This document shows, piece after piece, positions 49,396-61,860 of a stretch of 64,000 bases of DNA (its first letter is position 1; each line of letters opens with the position of its first letter). A program made the position numbers and the translations under genes. The DNA is from Cristatella mucedo. Lineage: Eukaryota; Bryozoa; Phylactolaemata; Cristatellidae. Location of the stretch: NCBI GenBank assembly GCA_009760855.2, contig WPIO01000072.1, positions 1,288,501 to 1,352,500 of the forward strand. The letters run 5' to 3'. The notes under the pieces were generated by a model. It saw only the letters and a program-made list of their open reading frames with translations. It ran no database searches and was not told the origin of the DNA.

Positions 49396-50449
49396 TCTTG
49401 ACTAAAAAGTTGCATTCAAGTGTCAAGCGTCTCAACTTCCCTAAGACGGTGGTCGAGCTTCAAGCCAATCACTAAGTAGCACGCCTAAGCGGAACCGCTA
49501 CGCGACACGATTGCCGGTGGGCACTCCACAGCGAGCGTGCGACGTTCCCACTTCACGACCTAGATCTCGGTCTTGGGACCGGCAGGAGGCAATCAGTTTT
49601 TCCTTGCATGCTTCAAGCAAGCTATGTGCCTCTGATAATCACTGTAGTTAAATACAAACCTTGTGGAGTAGCCACCGATCTTTAATTTCAAAATTGTACA
49701 CGAATTTTGCCATGCTTCGAACGTCACTTGCAACGCCATTTTTTCTAGCACTAAACGTTTTTTTAACACCGTCTAATGACACCTAATGTCCTCATATTAT
49801 TTAGAGTCTATCGATCAAATAGATTTCGGTATAATTTTTGTTGCTGTCTGTTGGTCTGTATATGCTGAACAAAACTCGTCATGCAATCGTTTGTAGCATT
49901 CATCTTCTACAAGCCTCTGCGGTTTTTGGTGCGGCTTTGGTTTAACGACAGCGCTGCATTTCTCATAACTGCTATAGCTAAGAAAGCATGCAGCTTTGGA
50001 TAAAATAAGGAAGTCAGCTGCAAACAAGCAGAGATGCAACTGACGCATAGAAAGATGTAGTGATTGGCGTCTAAAAGCATGGTATTGTTGAACTACAGAA
50101 CATTGAATTCGAACCCGAGTAGAAGTAAGAGACTAGAAACCTAAGATGGACGAGCAGCTTGAGCTTAATTTACTGCCGCTGACGACAGAGGTAATCTGAT
50201 TCAACGGACGCATTCATTTAGAGGCACGTGAGAGCTCTAGCGACTGTCACTCGTGCTTAAGAGCGGCCATTAAACAATTGCCTTCTGATAGACTCCAACC
50301 CACGAGCAGGTTTGTGGAATAAAAGCGTCTCGCCCCCAGGCCATGGGTAAGAATAAGTACCGCAAGAAGTATGTCTCTATAAAACGAAGCGCGCCTGCAT
50401 ACCAGCCTCGCAGACGATCGCACTAGCACGCACTTTTGAGGCACTGACG
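49396..50449. other. Intergenic, no gene recognised
   Basis: Apart from a SINE-B-like scrap near 49550-49600 (TCACGACCTAGATCTCGG, GGCAGGAGGCAATCAG), nothing is recognised. Confidence 0.4.
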
Positions 50450-50740
50450 CCGCGCTGCGGACCCAAGGAGCCTTCTGTTGCGTGAGCCTGCTGCTTCCCG
50501 GCCGCTAGTATATGCCCCGCCTGCGGCGGGTGGTTGAACCAAGCTGCCTTTGACGTCAGCATATGGCCCACCACAGATGCACTCACGTATCTGTGGTCAG
50601 CCCCAGCTCGTATATGTACCCCGCTGGGGAATAAAGAAGGAGAGTCTCGTTAACCACTTATTTTCGCCCGCTTGTGTCTTCGTGTCACCGTGAGACTTCA
50701 CTAACGCTGCTGCAGCCGGAGACACGCTAACGTAACACTT
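50450..50740 (+). other. LTR-like segment with TATA-like box and AATAAA
   Basis: A GC-rich stretch reads CTCGTATATGTACCCCGC, then GGGGAATAAAGAAGGAGAG, then a GT/T-rich stretch ending near CTAACGTAACA at about 50737. Such close TATA-like and AATAAA signals followed by a U5-like end are usual for retroviral-type LTRs. I could not find the left end or a target duplication, so a solo LTR is only a suggestion. Confidence 0.3.
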
Positions 50741-51096
50741 CATCTTCGCAGTCTCAATTGCTGACGCAATAGCGCAGAATGGCGGCGCTCGAACCTAGAG
50801 AATCTGGGAGCCTCCTTGCATTTGCACCCGCTCTTTGTCTTTTCAACTTGTGGCCATAGTTCTAGCCAACGCAATCGTCTCCTGCGACGAGTTTGCCAGC
50901 GAGGACGCGCGACGCAAGGTACGCGAGTCGCAACGTGCCGCCAGCGAGCCATTCAGATGTATTGCCATCAAGAAATTGGCTGAATTATCAAACCCTGAAG
51001 GCTACATTCGGAGCTTTAACTGGATTAGTACAAAGTGGCTGTAGCTCGTTGTGGTCCGAGTCGTAGCTCAAACTTGTGTCCGTGTCGAGCGTCATC

Positions 51097-53614
<2,518 letters not shown>

Positions 53615-53615
53615 G

Positions 53616-53956
53616 CCTGCAGAGCGGCGCACGCGCGCGCGGTGCGAGCATTAGCGCGCTAGTCCGTCAACCTGGCGGCTGAAACGGACCGGACGAGCGA
53701 GGCGATCGCTCTCACGCGCGTCCGAACAAGTCCTCGCCTGGATGCAAGCCGACGGGCGACGCCTCGGCTCTAAAAGCGAGCGAATGACGCCGCCTCGAGG
53801 CGCTGGAGACTTGCGCCTCTAGGCGGCGGCACCTCGAGCAGACTTTCAGCGCGCCGGTGGCGAAGGTGTTTCCTTCGCCGCTGCGAGGCGTGCGCTCACC
53901 TCCGGCGGATGTTTACTGCGAGAAGGCGGAAGCAGGTGAGAAGCTGCTACAGTTGC
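53616..53956 (-). other. Cathepsin L 5' UTR exon and intron
   Basis: On the - strand a leader of about 55 bases runs from the presumed start near 53955 to GCCGGAG at 53900, followed by a GTGAGC donor. CTGCAG before 53616 is the matching acceptor, with ATG at 53614. The first exon is therefore non-coding and the intron is 283 bases. The TSS position is inferred from the TATA box. Confidence 0.7.
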
Positions 53957-53979
53957 TCTCGACGCCGTGCGCACCGAGG

Positions 53980-53986
53980 TTTTATA
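53980..53986 (-). promoter_or_regulatory. TATA box of the cathepsin L gene
   Basis: On the - strand GCTATAAAACC stands about 30 bases before the presumed start and 80 bases before the 5' UTR donor, in CpG-rich surroundings. It is the only canonical TATA box upstream of the gene. Confidence 0.7.
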
Positions 53987-54784
53987 GCGGGCGCTCCGCT
54001 CGCTATCGCCGCCTTATCTGGAGCACTCGTCCATGAGAGCATCACGCGAAACGGCGCTCGTTTCGACTCGCGTCGCCGCGCACAGATGACGAACGCCACT
54101 CGGAGCGCCAATCGAGCGGGAGCGCGCGCTGCGTGACGTGGCCCGATGAGCACTTGACGAGTGCACCATTCGACTCGTGACGAGCCGGCCGAGTTGGTTC
54201 GCGGCGCAAACACCATCGACCTCGTGAAGGACGTGCCTTGGGAAGCTGAGGCCGCCGAAAGCGGCGTTCGCCGCCGTCGCAGTGCCAAACGGCCGGTCGC
54301 GCTGCTTTTTTGCTCGCCGAGCGGCGCCGAGTGCAGACAATCATAGCAAAGGCGAGAGCGCTGAGGCTCCTCCGGGTGCCGGCGATGAGCCGCAACCGAA
54401 ACGAACTGTGTTGCCAATCCGCGGTCATTACGAAGTGGATCGAGTCCAACCCGATCCAAAGTCGTGCCTTCTTTCGGCTTGGCTGGGACTCCTCGAGCGA
54501 TCAAACGTGAGACGTTAGGTTACTCGGCTCGCTATGTCGTACGTAATTCCGTAAGGACTTGCGAACGTGGTGCTACGACGGGTGCACTGCGCTGGTCACG
54601 CCAAGCTCCAGCCTTCAAAAGTTTGGAGACAAAGCTGCAGCTGAAGATCCCGGAGAAGTTCGCCGCGCGTGGTCGGACGCTAGCTATTTCGAGACGCAGC
54701 CGTTACGGACAGTCTGCGGCCTCGTGCGAGACAGCGACGTGTGCGCGCACGTACGACGCTCTAGGTCTTAGAACGGTGTAAAGC

Positions 54785-54938
54785 GGGAGCGTTCTACCTC
54801 CCCGATCTTGGCTTTGAAGCCTGCAGCAGGCGGTACCAAAATGGTCCCCCCTGCAGCGAAAGAAGTGGCAGCCGCCAAGGCTTTCCAGCTTTTGCACAAA
54901 TGAGGCTGTTGAATTGTTCGGCCTTTGCCTTCACACCC
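54785..54938 (+). mobile_element. SINE-B copy
   Basis: GATCTTGGCTTTGAAGCC, GCAGCAGGCGGTACC, AGTGGCAGCCGCCAAGGC, CAAATGAGGCTGTTGAATTG: a divergent, GC-richer copy lying directly beside the stop codon of the - strand frame at 54941. Confidence 0.65.
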
Positions 54939-54940
54939 GT

Positions 54941-55028
54941 TTACTTTAAGCGATCGGTGGATGTTTCCAGGCCGAGGAGAGCGAACAGCTGGGAGTCGTC
55001 GTCGGAGCCGCTAGCCCCTCGAGCCCAG
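54941..55028 (-). CDS. Candidate 3'-terminal coding exon, unidentified
   Basis: On the - strand a GGGCTCAG acceptor is followed by 28 codons and TAA (54943-54941). The peptide ends GASGSDDDSQLFALLGLE then TSTDRLK: acidic, then a short Leu-rich amphipathic segment, the look of a genuine C-terminus. It would enter in phase 2. I do not recognise the protein and cannot identify the preceding exon; the - strand coding-like region near 56.8 kb is one possibility. A longer - strand frame over 54946-55284 overlaps it in another register and is less protein-like. Confidence 0.3.
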
Positions 55029-55980
55029 CTGAGCCCGCCCACTCGCACAGGTTGCCTCGCGTGAACTCGGCCTCCCAATCGGGGAAACTAGAATAGTTTC
55101 CGACTTCCCTCGGGTTTTTCTCAGCTCGCTCGCCTAGCACGCTCGCGCTCCCAGCCGCAGTGGCAGAGTCAATTTTCGGTGAGCATCTTTTAATCTTGAA
55201 CGTTGACCGTAGCTTGTCAGCGAGTGTTTCTGAAAGGCTGACAATTGCGTCACGACCAGCCGCCGTGCTACCAGGTACACACAAACATGATCAGTCACCA
55301 CTGGCCTCCGATTTTTTACATGTCAAGGTCTATCTAACGGGAAGAGATACGAAGCGGTCTCCTCGAAACGTCATCTGCTCGTAGCTGAGTGGATTCGACT
55401 TGCATCTTCTTGTGGCGCTAGTTCTTCTGCGCTTTGAATCGGCCTCGCGCGCGAGCTCTTTTCCAAATCCTCTGAAATTATAGGTCTTTTTTAAAATCAA
55501 ATTCTGAAAGCATATGCATGAACGCAGTACCGAGTCAGCATAGCCCAATATTTTACAGTGTTATTGATAGTTCCAATAGCTCAATTTAGGCAGTCAATCG
55601 TAAAAAAATTCAGGGTATTTATTTACGCACCGCATTTTTATTATGCGTTTAGTCTGACCGACGAATTTAGCAAATCAGCGCACTTCCCACAGCACTTGAT
55701 CTAGAAGATGCCAAAGAAGATAACGCTGACCTGAAACGACGCTTGTTTTCAATGGATGCCGAGTGCTGGTCGGTGGATCTTCTATACGGCAGTCTAACCT
55801 GTGAGATTGTGCCTGACTATCGATAACCACCTTAGCTCCTTCATTTGAGTATGAGATCGAAGCAAGCGGGAGAACGCCAGTAGTTCGGCTTCCTTTCGAT
55901 AGAAAGCACTGCTATGCGGCCGCTGCTAATCGGTCAGCTCAGCATCACGGCTTATGGCACTCATCTTAGTTAATAAATTC
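55029..55980. other. No gene recognised
   Basis: GC-rich to about 55300, AT-rich after that. No domain seen. Confidence 0.4.
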
Positions 55981-56092
55981 CAGTGTAACAGACCAGAGTA
56001 TACACCAACCAGAGTAGACCCGAGGTTAAAACGGCCTGGGCCACTTCATACTCCGGGGTGCAAGATAGGCTAGGCCAAACTATATCCCTCAA
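55981..56092 (+). repeat. Long inverted repeat, left arm
   Basis: Begins CAGTGTAACAGACC and contains GAGGTTAAAACGGCC and CACTTCATACTCCGG. About 112 bases align with the complement of 57511-57619 at roughly three quarters identity, with one-base gaps only. See the findings for the element it may bound. Confidence 0.7.
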
Positions 56093-56177
56093 GGCCAGAA
56101 TATAACCCCTCTGAAAGATGACGCAGAGCATGATCTCAAGGTCGTGAGTTCGTTCATCACACAGGGAAATTTCTTGT

Positions 56178-56315
56178 CGAGTTGGTTTGGTCCAGCGGTT
56201 AAGGTGCTCGCCCCGACCAAGATCTTGCTGAGGTCGCGGGCTCGACCCCGGCGGCATATGTGAAGCGCCTGAATAGAGAATAAGTTCTCTTGGGGCGCTA
56301 TATAAATGAATTATA
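56178..56315 (+). mobile_element. SINE-A copy, complete
   Basis: Best copy of the family. A box TGGTCCAGCGG fits the Pol III consensus, followed by TTAAGGTGCTCGCCCCG. The B-box-like GGGCTCGACCCC comes 36 bases later. Then GTGAAGCGCCTGAATAGAGA, ATAAGTTCTCTTGGGGCGCT and a short AT tail. The tail keeps both stems of the LINE-A hairpin. Confidence 0.88.
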
Positions 56316-56475
56316 TTTTTACATTTGTATAAGCTTTTTAACTTTAATTCTAACGCTTTAAGTTTTCAGCGGTACTTATCCAAACAGGAAACAGTTTTTG
56401 CTAAAAGGTTTTCGCTGATATCCGACAAAGAACTTGCGCCGTTATCTAGAGAACCTATACATGAAAGTGTGATTT

Positions 56476-56870
56476 TTAGTTTGACAAAGTAACGCAGTAT
56501 TCAGAAGCAGTCAAAGCTGCGGTCCTGGCCTGCTTCTTGGCTGTTTCCGGCGCTGAGCAGATGTGCCAGCAGGCCCGCGTCTCCGACCGCTTGGCCGGCA
56601 GACTGCGCGTGTGCCTGACCGCTCGCGGCCCGTCGGCAGCCTGGAGCCGCAGAGATGCCAGTGCCAATGAAGTGTCGCTTTGCCCGCCGTGGAGCTAGCG
56701 CCAAGGCCTGAGGAGACGACAGCCAGAGGCAGACGCTCTCACTTACCTGCTCCTTAGACCAGCCTATGCACGTCGCTCTGCACCTTGCTAACCTATACTC
56801 GTCGCTTGCTGCTGTCGAGAAGCGCGAACTTACCGTCGCCATTAGCGGTGCGACGGCCAGGAGCGGCATC
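56476..56870 (-). CDS. GC-rich coding-like region, unidentified
   Basis: The - strand stays open for 122 codons from ATG 56869 to TGA near 56501 (MPLLAVAPLMAT at the start, LLAHLLSAGNSQEAG near the end). Two perfect GTAAGT donors (after 56834 and 56747) and a CAG acceptor (before 56808) cut it into exon-like pieces; the piece 56808-56747 reads SDEYRLARCRATCIGWSKEQ. The implied introns of 25 and 39 bases are too short for this genome, so the pieces cannot all be joined locally. The CxxxC piece vaguely recalls the start of anosmin-type cysteine-rich regions, which is not enough for a call. The other strand also has an open frame. It lies inside the inverted repeat pair. Confidence 0.3.
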
Positions 56871-57000
56871 GTACAAGTCTGGGGCGCCTGCGCGATGCGA
56901 GTGTGGAGGAGGCAGCGAGCTCCAGCTGCTTGCTGGTCCTAGTCAGCAGAGGGTTCGATCGCTGACGGTCTTCGATTTGAAATGCCGGAGGCTTAAAACC

Positions 57001-57510
57001 TCAAGTTAAGTCGACAACTGCGGGCTGAACAGCGGGAAAAAAGTTTGAAAACAGCTTGCGATTTTGTGAATCTGAAGTCGAACAGCGAAGATCCCGCACC
57101 AGCAGCAGAGCTACAGGGGAGGCCGCCCTTACATTCGGACAGTGAATCCAGGTTTTTTTTCTCAAGATTCCACATTAAACCAAGGTCCGCTCTAAATTAC
57201 GCAGTAATTAAATGTTTCGCCGTCTGTATTGGCGCAGAACGCAGAGTCACAGTGACTAGGCTCACTGCTATGCTGCAGAGATTTCTCTGGCATACAAAGA
57301 GCCCGGTGGCTTTCGGTGCGCTTGCGGTAGCCAGATTCCGTCTTAAGAAACCGTTTGTAGAAAAGACGAGGCAGGCGTGAGATCGGAGTAATGGGTGCCT
57401 TAAGATAAGAACGGGGGAGACCGATGAATGAGGTACCAGGGTCCTCACCGTCGCGGACTTGTGAGCCACTACGTAAAGATTCATGCGTGTATCGCTCGAA
57501 ACTATCGATG
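57001..57510. other. No gene recognised
   Basis: A scrap at 57300-57350 (GGCTTTCGGTGCGCTTGCGGTAGCC) matches 9490-9520, part of the LINE-B 3' region. Nothing else. Confidence 0.4.
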
Positions 57511-57619
57511 TAGCGGGGTATAATTTAGCCTACGCCAAAGTATAGCTCCGCGGTACGAAGTGACCTACGCCGTTTTAACCCCGGGCGTACTCCGGTTTGG
57601 AGATAAGCTTGTTACACCG
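57511..57619 (-). repeat. Long inverted repeat, right arm
   Basis: Complement of the arm at 55981-56092. The shared core in complement is GGTTAAAACGGC then CACTTC; the outer end reads CGGTGTAACA against CAGTGTAACA on the left. Confidence 0.7.
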
Positions 57620-59204
57620 GTACTCTTCACTTACTGATTAGGTACCGCAAACATGAACCTGCCTGGTATGCCTCATTTAATGGTATCGTGCTACGGCCAG
57701 CTATTGTTTAAATGTACTGGAGGCGGGTTGTGGAAGGCACATGTGATTAGTCGACTGGTCTACGATTCCGCTGGTTTTCCAAAAGAAGTTGAACCTCGCC
57801 TCTGGGCATAGGTTTTCTATCCGGATACCGACGGCCTGCTGGGAGTGATGATGTAGGCGATAGGACTTACGCAAAAATCGATGGAAAGCTGACCAAATAT
57901 CGACCGCGAGTAAACGCGGCTTTAGTCACGGTGTCAGCATGATTCGGTCCTGTCCATAGAGCTATCTGGTGACCACGGTTCTGCATGGCACAGCCAGTCG
58001 GAATCGGTCGGAGTCGGCCTCGATTCACCAGGAAAGTCGTCCGTGTAGCCCTAGTTTTGTCAAGAGTAACAGTTTCGTGGGTACTCCAGGAGTTGTAGAA
58101 AGAGAGACAGCGATAGCGTGAGGTTGTTTCGAGGTTGTGTGAGAAAGAATGTAGTATTCTACGGCCAGATCAGGTTCGATGAGGCCGCTTCATATCTCAG
58201 CTTGTTAGGTCGACATTGGCATGTAAACCATCAGAGGCCGATGGTTATTGTTCATTTTGTATGTATGTAGTACCACTGCTAGCAGTCAGCCTTTTGTAGA
58301 AACTCGCTGACAACCTACATTAAACAGCTGAGATAGGAAAACCTTGCTGACAACTACCTTCACCAGACTCAGAGATATCGCGTAGCGAAGAAGCAGTGAT
58401 GATACGCTGGAGAGGCTGAGATGAGTACGTGCAGCCAGATTAAATCTCGCTTTGTTTTAGGCCAGAGACATCACACCGATGTCTGTGGCAGTAGTTAAAT
58501 AGCGACAAATATAAGACAGAACGCGTAAAGCGTACAGCTGATGACGACGAAAAGCGAGTAGCACGAGGAGTTCTACTGTAGGAAGGGCTGAGTAGACATG
58601 CCTATCAGCCTACCAAAAAGTCGGACGAATTTGATAAATTCGGAGTAGCAGCAGTCTCTACAGCATATGGACCCAGCATAGTGTGAACACAACTTGTTAT
58701 TTAAAGACAGCGAACCAAATAAATTTGACTACGTGAAACCAAACAATGCGCAAGCAGGCAAATAAATGATATGATTACAATTTAGAAATTCCCTAACGTA
58801 CGACAGCCTACGATCACGATCTGTTTCAAGCACGGCCTTCCGTCGCTTGTTGTTGCCATTGTACTCGGTCCACTTGAGTGAAGTACGTCGTGACGATTTT
58901 GATCAGCGAGTCTGCAGTCCGACAGCGGCTCACTTCTTTGGCGAGGCAATGCGGAAAAAGGTGAATGTTCCTGCGGGATGCCTTCAATGTTTGCCTCAGT
59001 CATTCCCTAACAAGTCTTCACACAGTTATGCAATGCACAGCATGCAGATACTATTTTCTGGACTGCCAGAGTGCCAGTGATGCTTGCAAGGGGAAAACCC
59101 TAAACCGACTCGAAAACCTGCCAAATGACCACTGGACAGTTTGCCGAGCACGACTCAAGCGAGAGTGATTAGTCATAAATTGAGGGCAGTTGATTCAACA
59201 GCAT
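57620..59204. other. No gene recognised
   Basis: Mixed composition. A frame ending at 59168 carries CTACRYYFLDC and NDHWTVCRARLKRE with several Cys; it has no matching family that I know and overlaps another frame. Confidence 0.35.
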
Positions 59205-59345
59205 CCTTTATAAAGCGGCAGAGGAGCTTTAACGGCTATTACCGGAAACCACTTGCAATGGACAGTATAGGATCACCCACTGCAGGACTTGAACCACTGT
59301 GTAGGTCGTGATGTGAGCACCTTACCCGTGGGCTGAGATTCACTG
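59205..59345 (-). mobile_element. SINE-B copy, reverse orientation
   Basis: In reverse: GTTGATTCAACAGCATCCTTTATAAAG, TTAACGGCTATTACC, ATCACCCACTGCAGGACTTGAA, CACCTTACCCGTGGGCTGAGA. The last two correspond to the B box and the A box. Confidence 0.7.
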
Positions 59346-60675
59346 GCAGTAAAATATTGCCTCTTTCGGTGTTAGTCCTAGCTATCAATGTGGATTCAGG
59401 AATTTGTCCTCAGGCAAAGCTATGCGATGCGGCTGTCTTAATAACGTCTAGTAAAAAGAGCTTATCTCCAGAAGACCTTATACCGCCATCTCTGTTGTCT
59501 TCTCTGGCAGACCAGCCCAGCCATAACCGAGATTTTTAGTGCTTCTATGGAAAAATGAATTGAACTCAAATCCTTCTATCAGCCATCGTTAGACCAATCC
59601 GAAGAAAGTCCAGATTAATACCGAAGTCATTGCAAACTATTGCCCAGTTCCCGTCTTGCTTTTGTCAAGGATACTTAAACAAACTGTGGCTAAGCAGCTG
59701 GTAGGACACATTGAAAGCAATAAAATATCTGAACATTTTTTATCCGGGTTGAAGCAGCAGCACTCCATTGAAACTGCTCTCTGCCTTGAAACTAATGACA
59801 TCCTATACAGCAATGATGAAGGAAATGTCACCATCCTAGCACTGCTAGATCTATCAGCTGCCATCGACATCATTGATCACGATGTTCTACTTGAACAATT
59901 GAGAACGAGAACAACGGTTGGTCTGGAAGACGGGGCACTCGCGTGATTTAAATCGCATATGTCTGATCGTGTTCAATCCGTGTTGTGCGGTGGTAAAGTC
60001 TCATCCACCAAACTATTTAAACGTAGAGTCTCTCAAGGGTCAGTCATCAGTCTTTTGCTGTTCTCCATTTATACTCAACCTCTGGGAAAAGTGATTCAGG
60101 CCCATGGATAGGAAATCACTTTTATATTAAGGCTACGCAGCTGTATTTTTAATTTAAATCGTCAGAGTATTCTGCAGCAACTGATAAACTGAATGATAGT
60201 TTTACAGATTTCAATCATGAATTTCTCGGTTTCCTTAAACTAAAGACGATAAAAAAAATTGCTGCTCATAGGACACCCCAAGCGTGTGGCTGGACTAGAA
60301 GGCTTTGCTCTTCTAACAGGTAATTTTGTTGTGCGACCATCACCATATGCTTGGAATTTAGGCGTCATATTCAACAGCAGCCTAAATTTTGAAAGCTTTG
60401 TTATAAAGACTGCTTCTACAGCTAGCCATCACGTCCAATCCCTATCTAAGATTAGGAACTGTCTTCCACGATAACTTGCAAAAAATCTAACTAGCTCCTT
60501 GGCCCTGTCTTGGCTAGATTCCATGTAATACGCTTTAGGCTGGGCTACCAAAAGCGATTAGGCCTCTGCAGCTGGCAATTAATATGGCTGCAAGGTTAGT
60601 TGCAAATCCCAGGGGTTTGACCATGTGTATTCTTTACTGAAAGAGCTAGGATGGCTGCCGGTTGATCTGTGAATA

Positions 60676-61321
60676 CAGTCGCCCCTCGTTTATCGCGGGT
60701 TATCAGTACTCGACTCTACCGCGATAAGTTAATTTCTGTGACGTAAGATTCTTAATTTATAAATCGAGTATTGTTTTAGTTAGAGCATAGAAAACATGTT
60801 CACGACCATTTGAATACGGTTTTTAACATTATTCGAACACTCTGGACATCAAGTAATACCACGTTAGTCACTGCTATACTAGCATTCCGAGAAACGAACT
60901 TTCGTTAGGCTGAGCCAATCAGTGGCCAGGATAGGAAGAGGATAGGATAGCCAATCAGTGAACAGGATAGGAAGAGGATAGGATAGCCAATCAGTGAACA
61001 GGAATGGCACGGTCTGATTGGCTTGGTTAAATCGCATCCAATTTTTAAATAAAAGGTCCTTGCTCACGCAAAACGAGTGATCGAGCGGCTGCACCTGGCA
61101 TTAAAGGATTTGTGGGGGTACTCAAATACATTGGTCTACAGTTCATACGTACAGTAATTTTAATTTTAACTGTAATACAGGGGTGTGCTATTGACTCAGA
61201 CAATCGAGAGCAAGCTGTATCATTTTCACTATCTCGATCAAATTTTTAATGAATATATTCGAAAAAACCGCGATAGAGTGAAGCCGTAAAAGTCGAAGCG
61301 CAAAGTGGTGAGGGATTACTG
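60676..61321. mobile_element. Tigger/pogo-like non-autonomous DNA transposon, 646 bp
   Basis: The left end CAGTCGCCCCTCGTTTATCG and the right end GGTGAGGGATTACTG form imperfect terminal inverted repeats (CAGTnnnCCCTC outermost). TA flanks both sides (60674-60675 and 61322-61323), as expected for Tc1/mariner/pogo insertion. Both ends carry CCGCGATA-type motifs (60710 and 61268). There is no transposase ORF. The ends resemble the Tigger branch of pogo. Removing the element with one TA rejoins the LINE-B ORF without a gap. Confidence 0.85.
60905..61010. repeat. 40-bp tandem repeat inside the DNA transposon
   Basis: Two and a half copies of AGCCAATCAGTGAACAGGATAGGAAGAGGATAGGAT (about 40 bases); each contains CCAATCA, a CCAAT-box core. 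Confidence 0.85.
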
Positions 61322-61809
61322 TACAGAACAAAGTTCTTACGCTGACCCCAAAGGCCCGCCATGGCTTGGCACCTTCTTACCTAGTTGAACTGTTGCACCA
61401 GATTCAGCCTACTCGTGCCCTCAGTTCCTGTATGGACAATACATTAGTTGTTCCATTCCTCCACTTAAAGACCGTTAGCGACAGAAGCTTTTGCTCTGTG
61501 GGTCATAGACTGCGGAGCACACTTCCAAAATTCTTACGCAACGACAAAACTGTCCGGAGCTGCTACTTTTATGTGACTCACTACCTCAACTGCTCTCCTG
61601 ACACTGCTATGCTTCCCGCTTTTTCTTTGCTGCATTAGCTGAAATCTGTTGGTAACAAAATGGGCACCGAAAATCGTTACGGCTGTGCGTTCACTGTACA
61701 AAACTTCCCTGCATAATACCCAAATAGTCTGTGTAGAGTTACAGACGGAGATACATTGCATTAAATTTGATTGATGGTTAGCGACACACGCACTGTACGA
61801 TGCCCCAAT

Positions 61810-61860
61810 GCGCTGGTTTAGCCCAAGTGGTTAAAGTGCTCACCCTTAAGGACTGCAATC
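61810..61860 (+). mobile_element. SINE-A head fragment
   Basis: GGTTTAGCCCAAGTGGTTAAAGTGCTCACCC matches the head of the SINE-A copy at 56178 (A-box region). It runs directly into LINE-A RT sequence at about 61862. Confidence 0.55.

Larger units (their letters stand above)
59600..61775 (+). mobile_element. LINE-B copy (CR1/Rex-like), interrupted by a DNA transposon
   Basis: Reverse transcriptase ORF in pieces: SRILKQTVAKQLVGHIESNK, HSIETALCLETNDILYSNDE, LALLDLSAAIDIIDHDVLLE (motif A, LDLSAA with FDT changed to IDI), RVSQGSVISLLLFSIYTQPL (motif B region); the YADD box is destroyed. After a 646-base insertion (60676-61321) the ORF resumes: IQNKVLTLTPKARHGLAPSY, then SDRSFCSVGHRLRSTLPKF, the CR1 C-terminal motif. 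The 3' UTR follows to 61775 (TAATACCCAAATAGTCTGTG), shared with 9396 and 39397 in complement. Sequence and 3' end differ from LINE-A, so this is a separate lineage. Not functional. Confidence 0.85.

Noticed and set aside
56747-56808. Anosmin (KAL1)-like cysteine-rich exon (ARCRATC)
   Set aside because: Only one short CxxxC motif; the flanking pieces cannot be joined by plausible introns and no WAP or FN3 domain is seen nearby.
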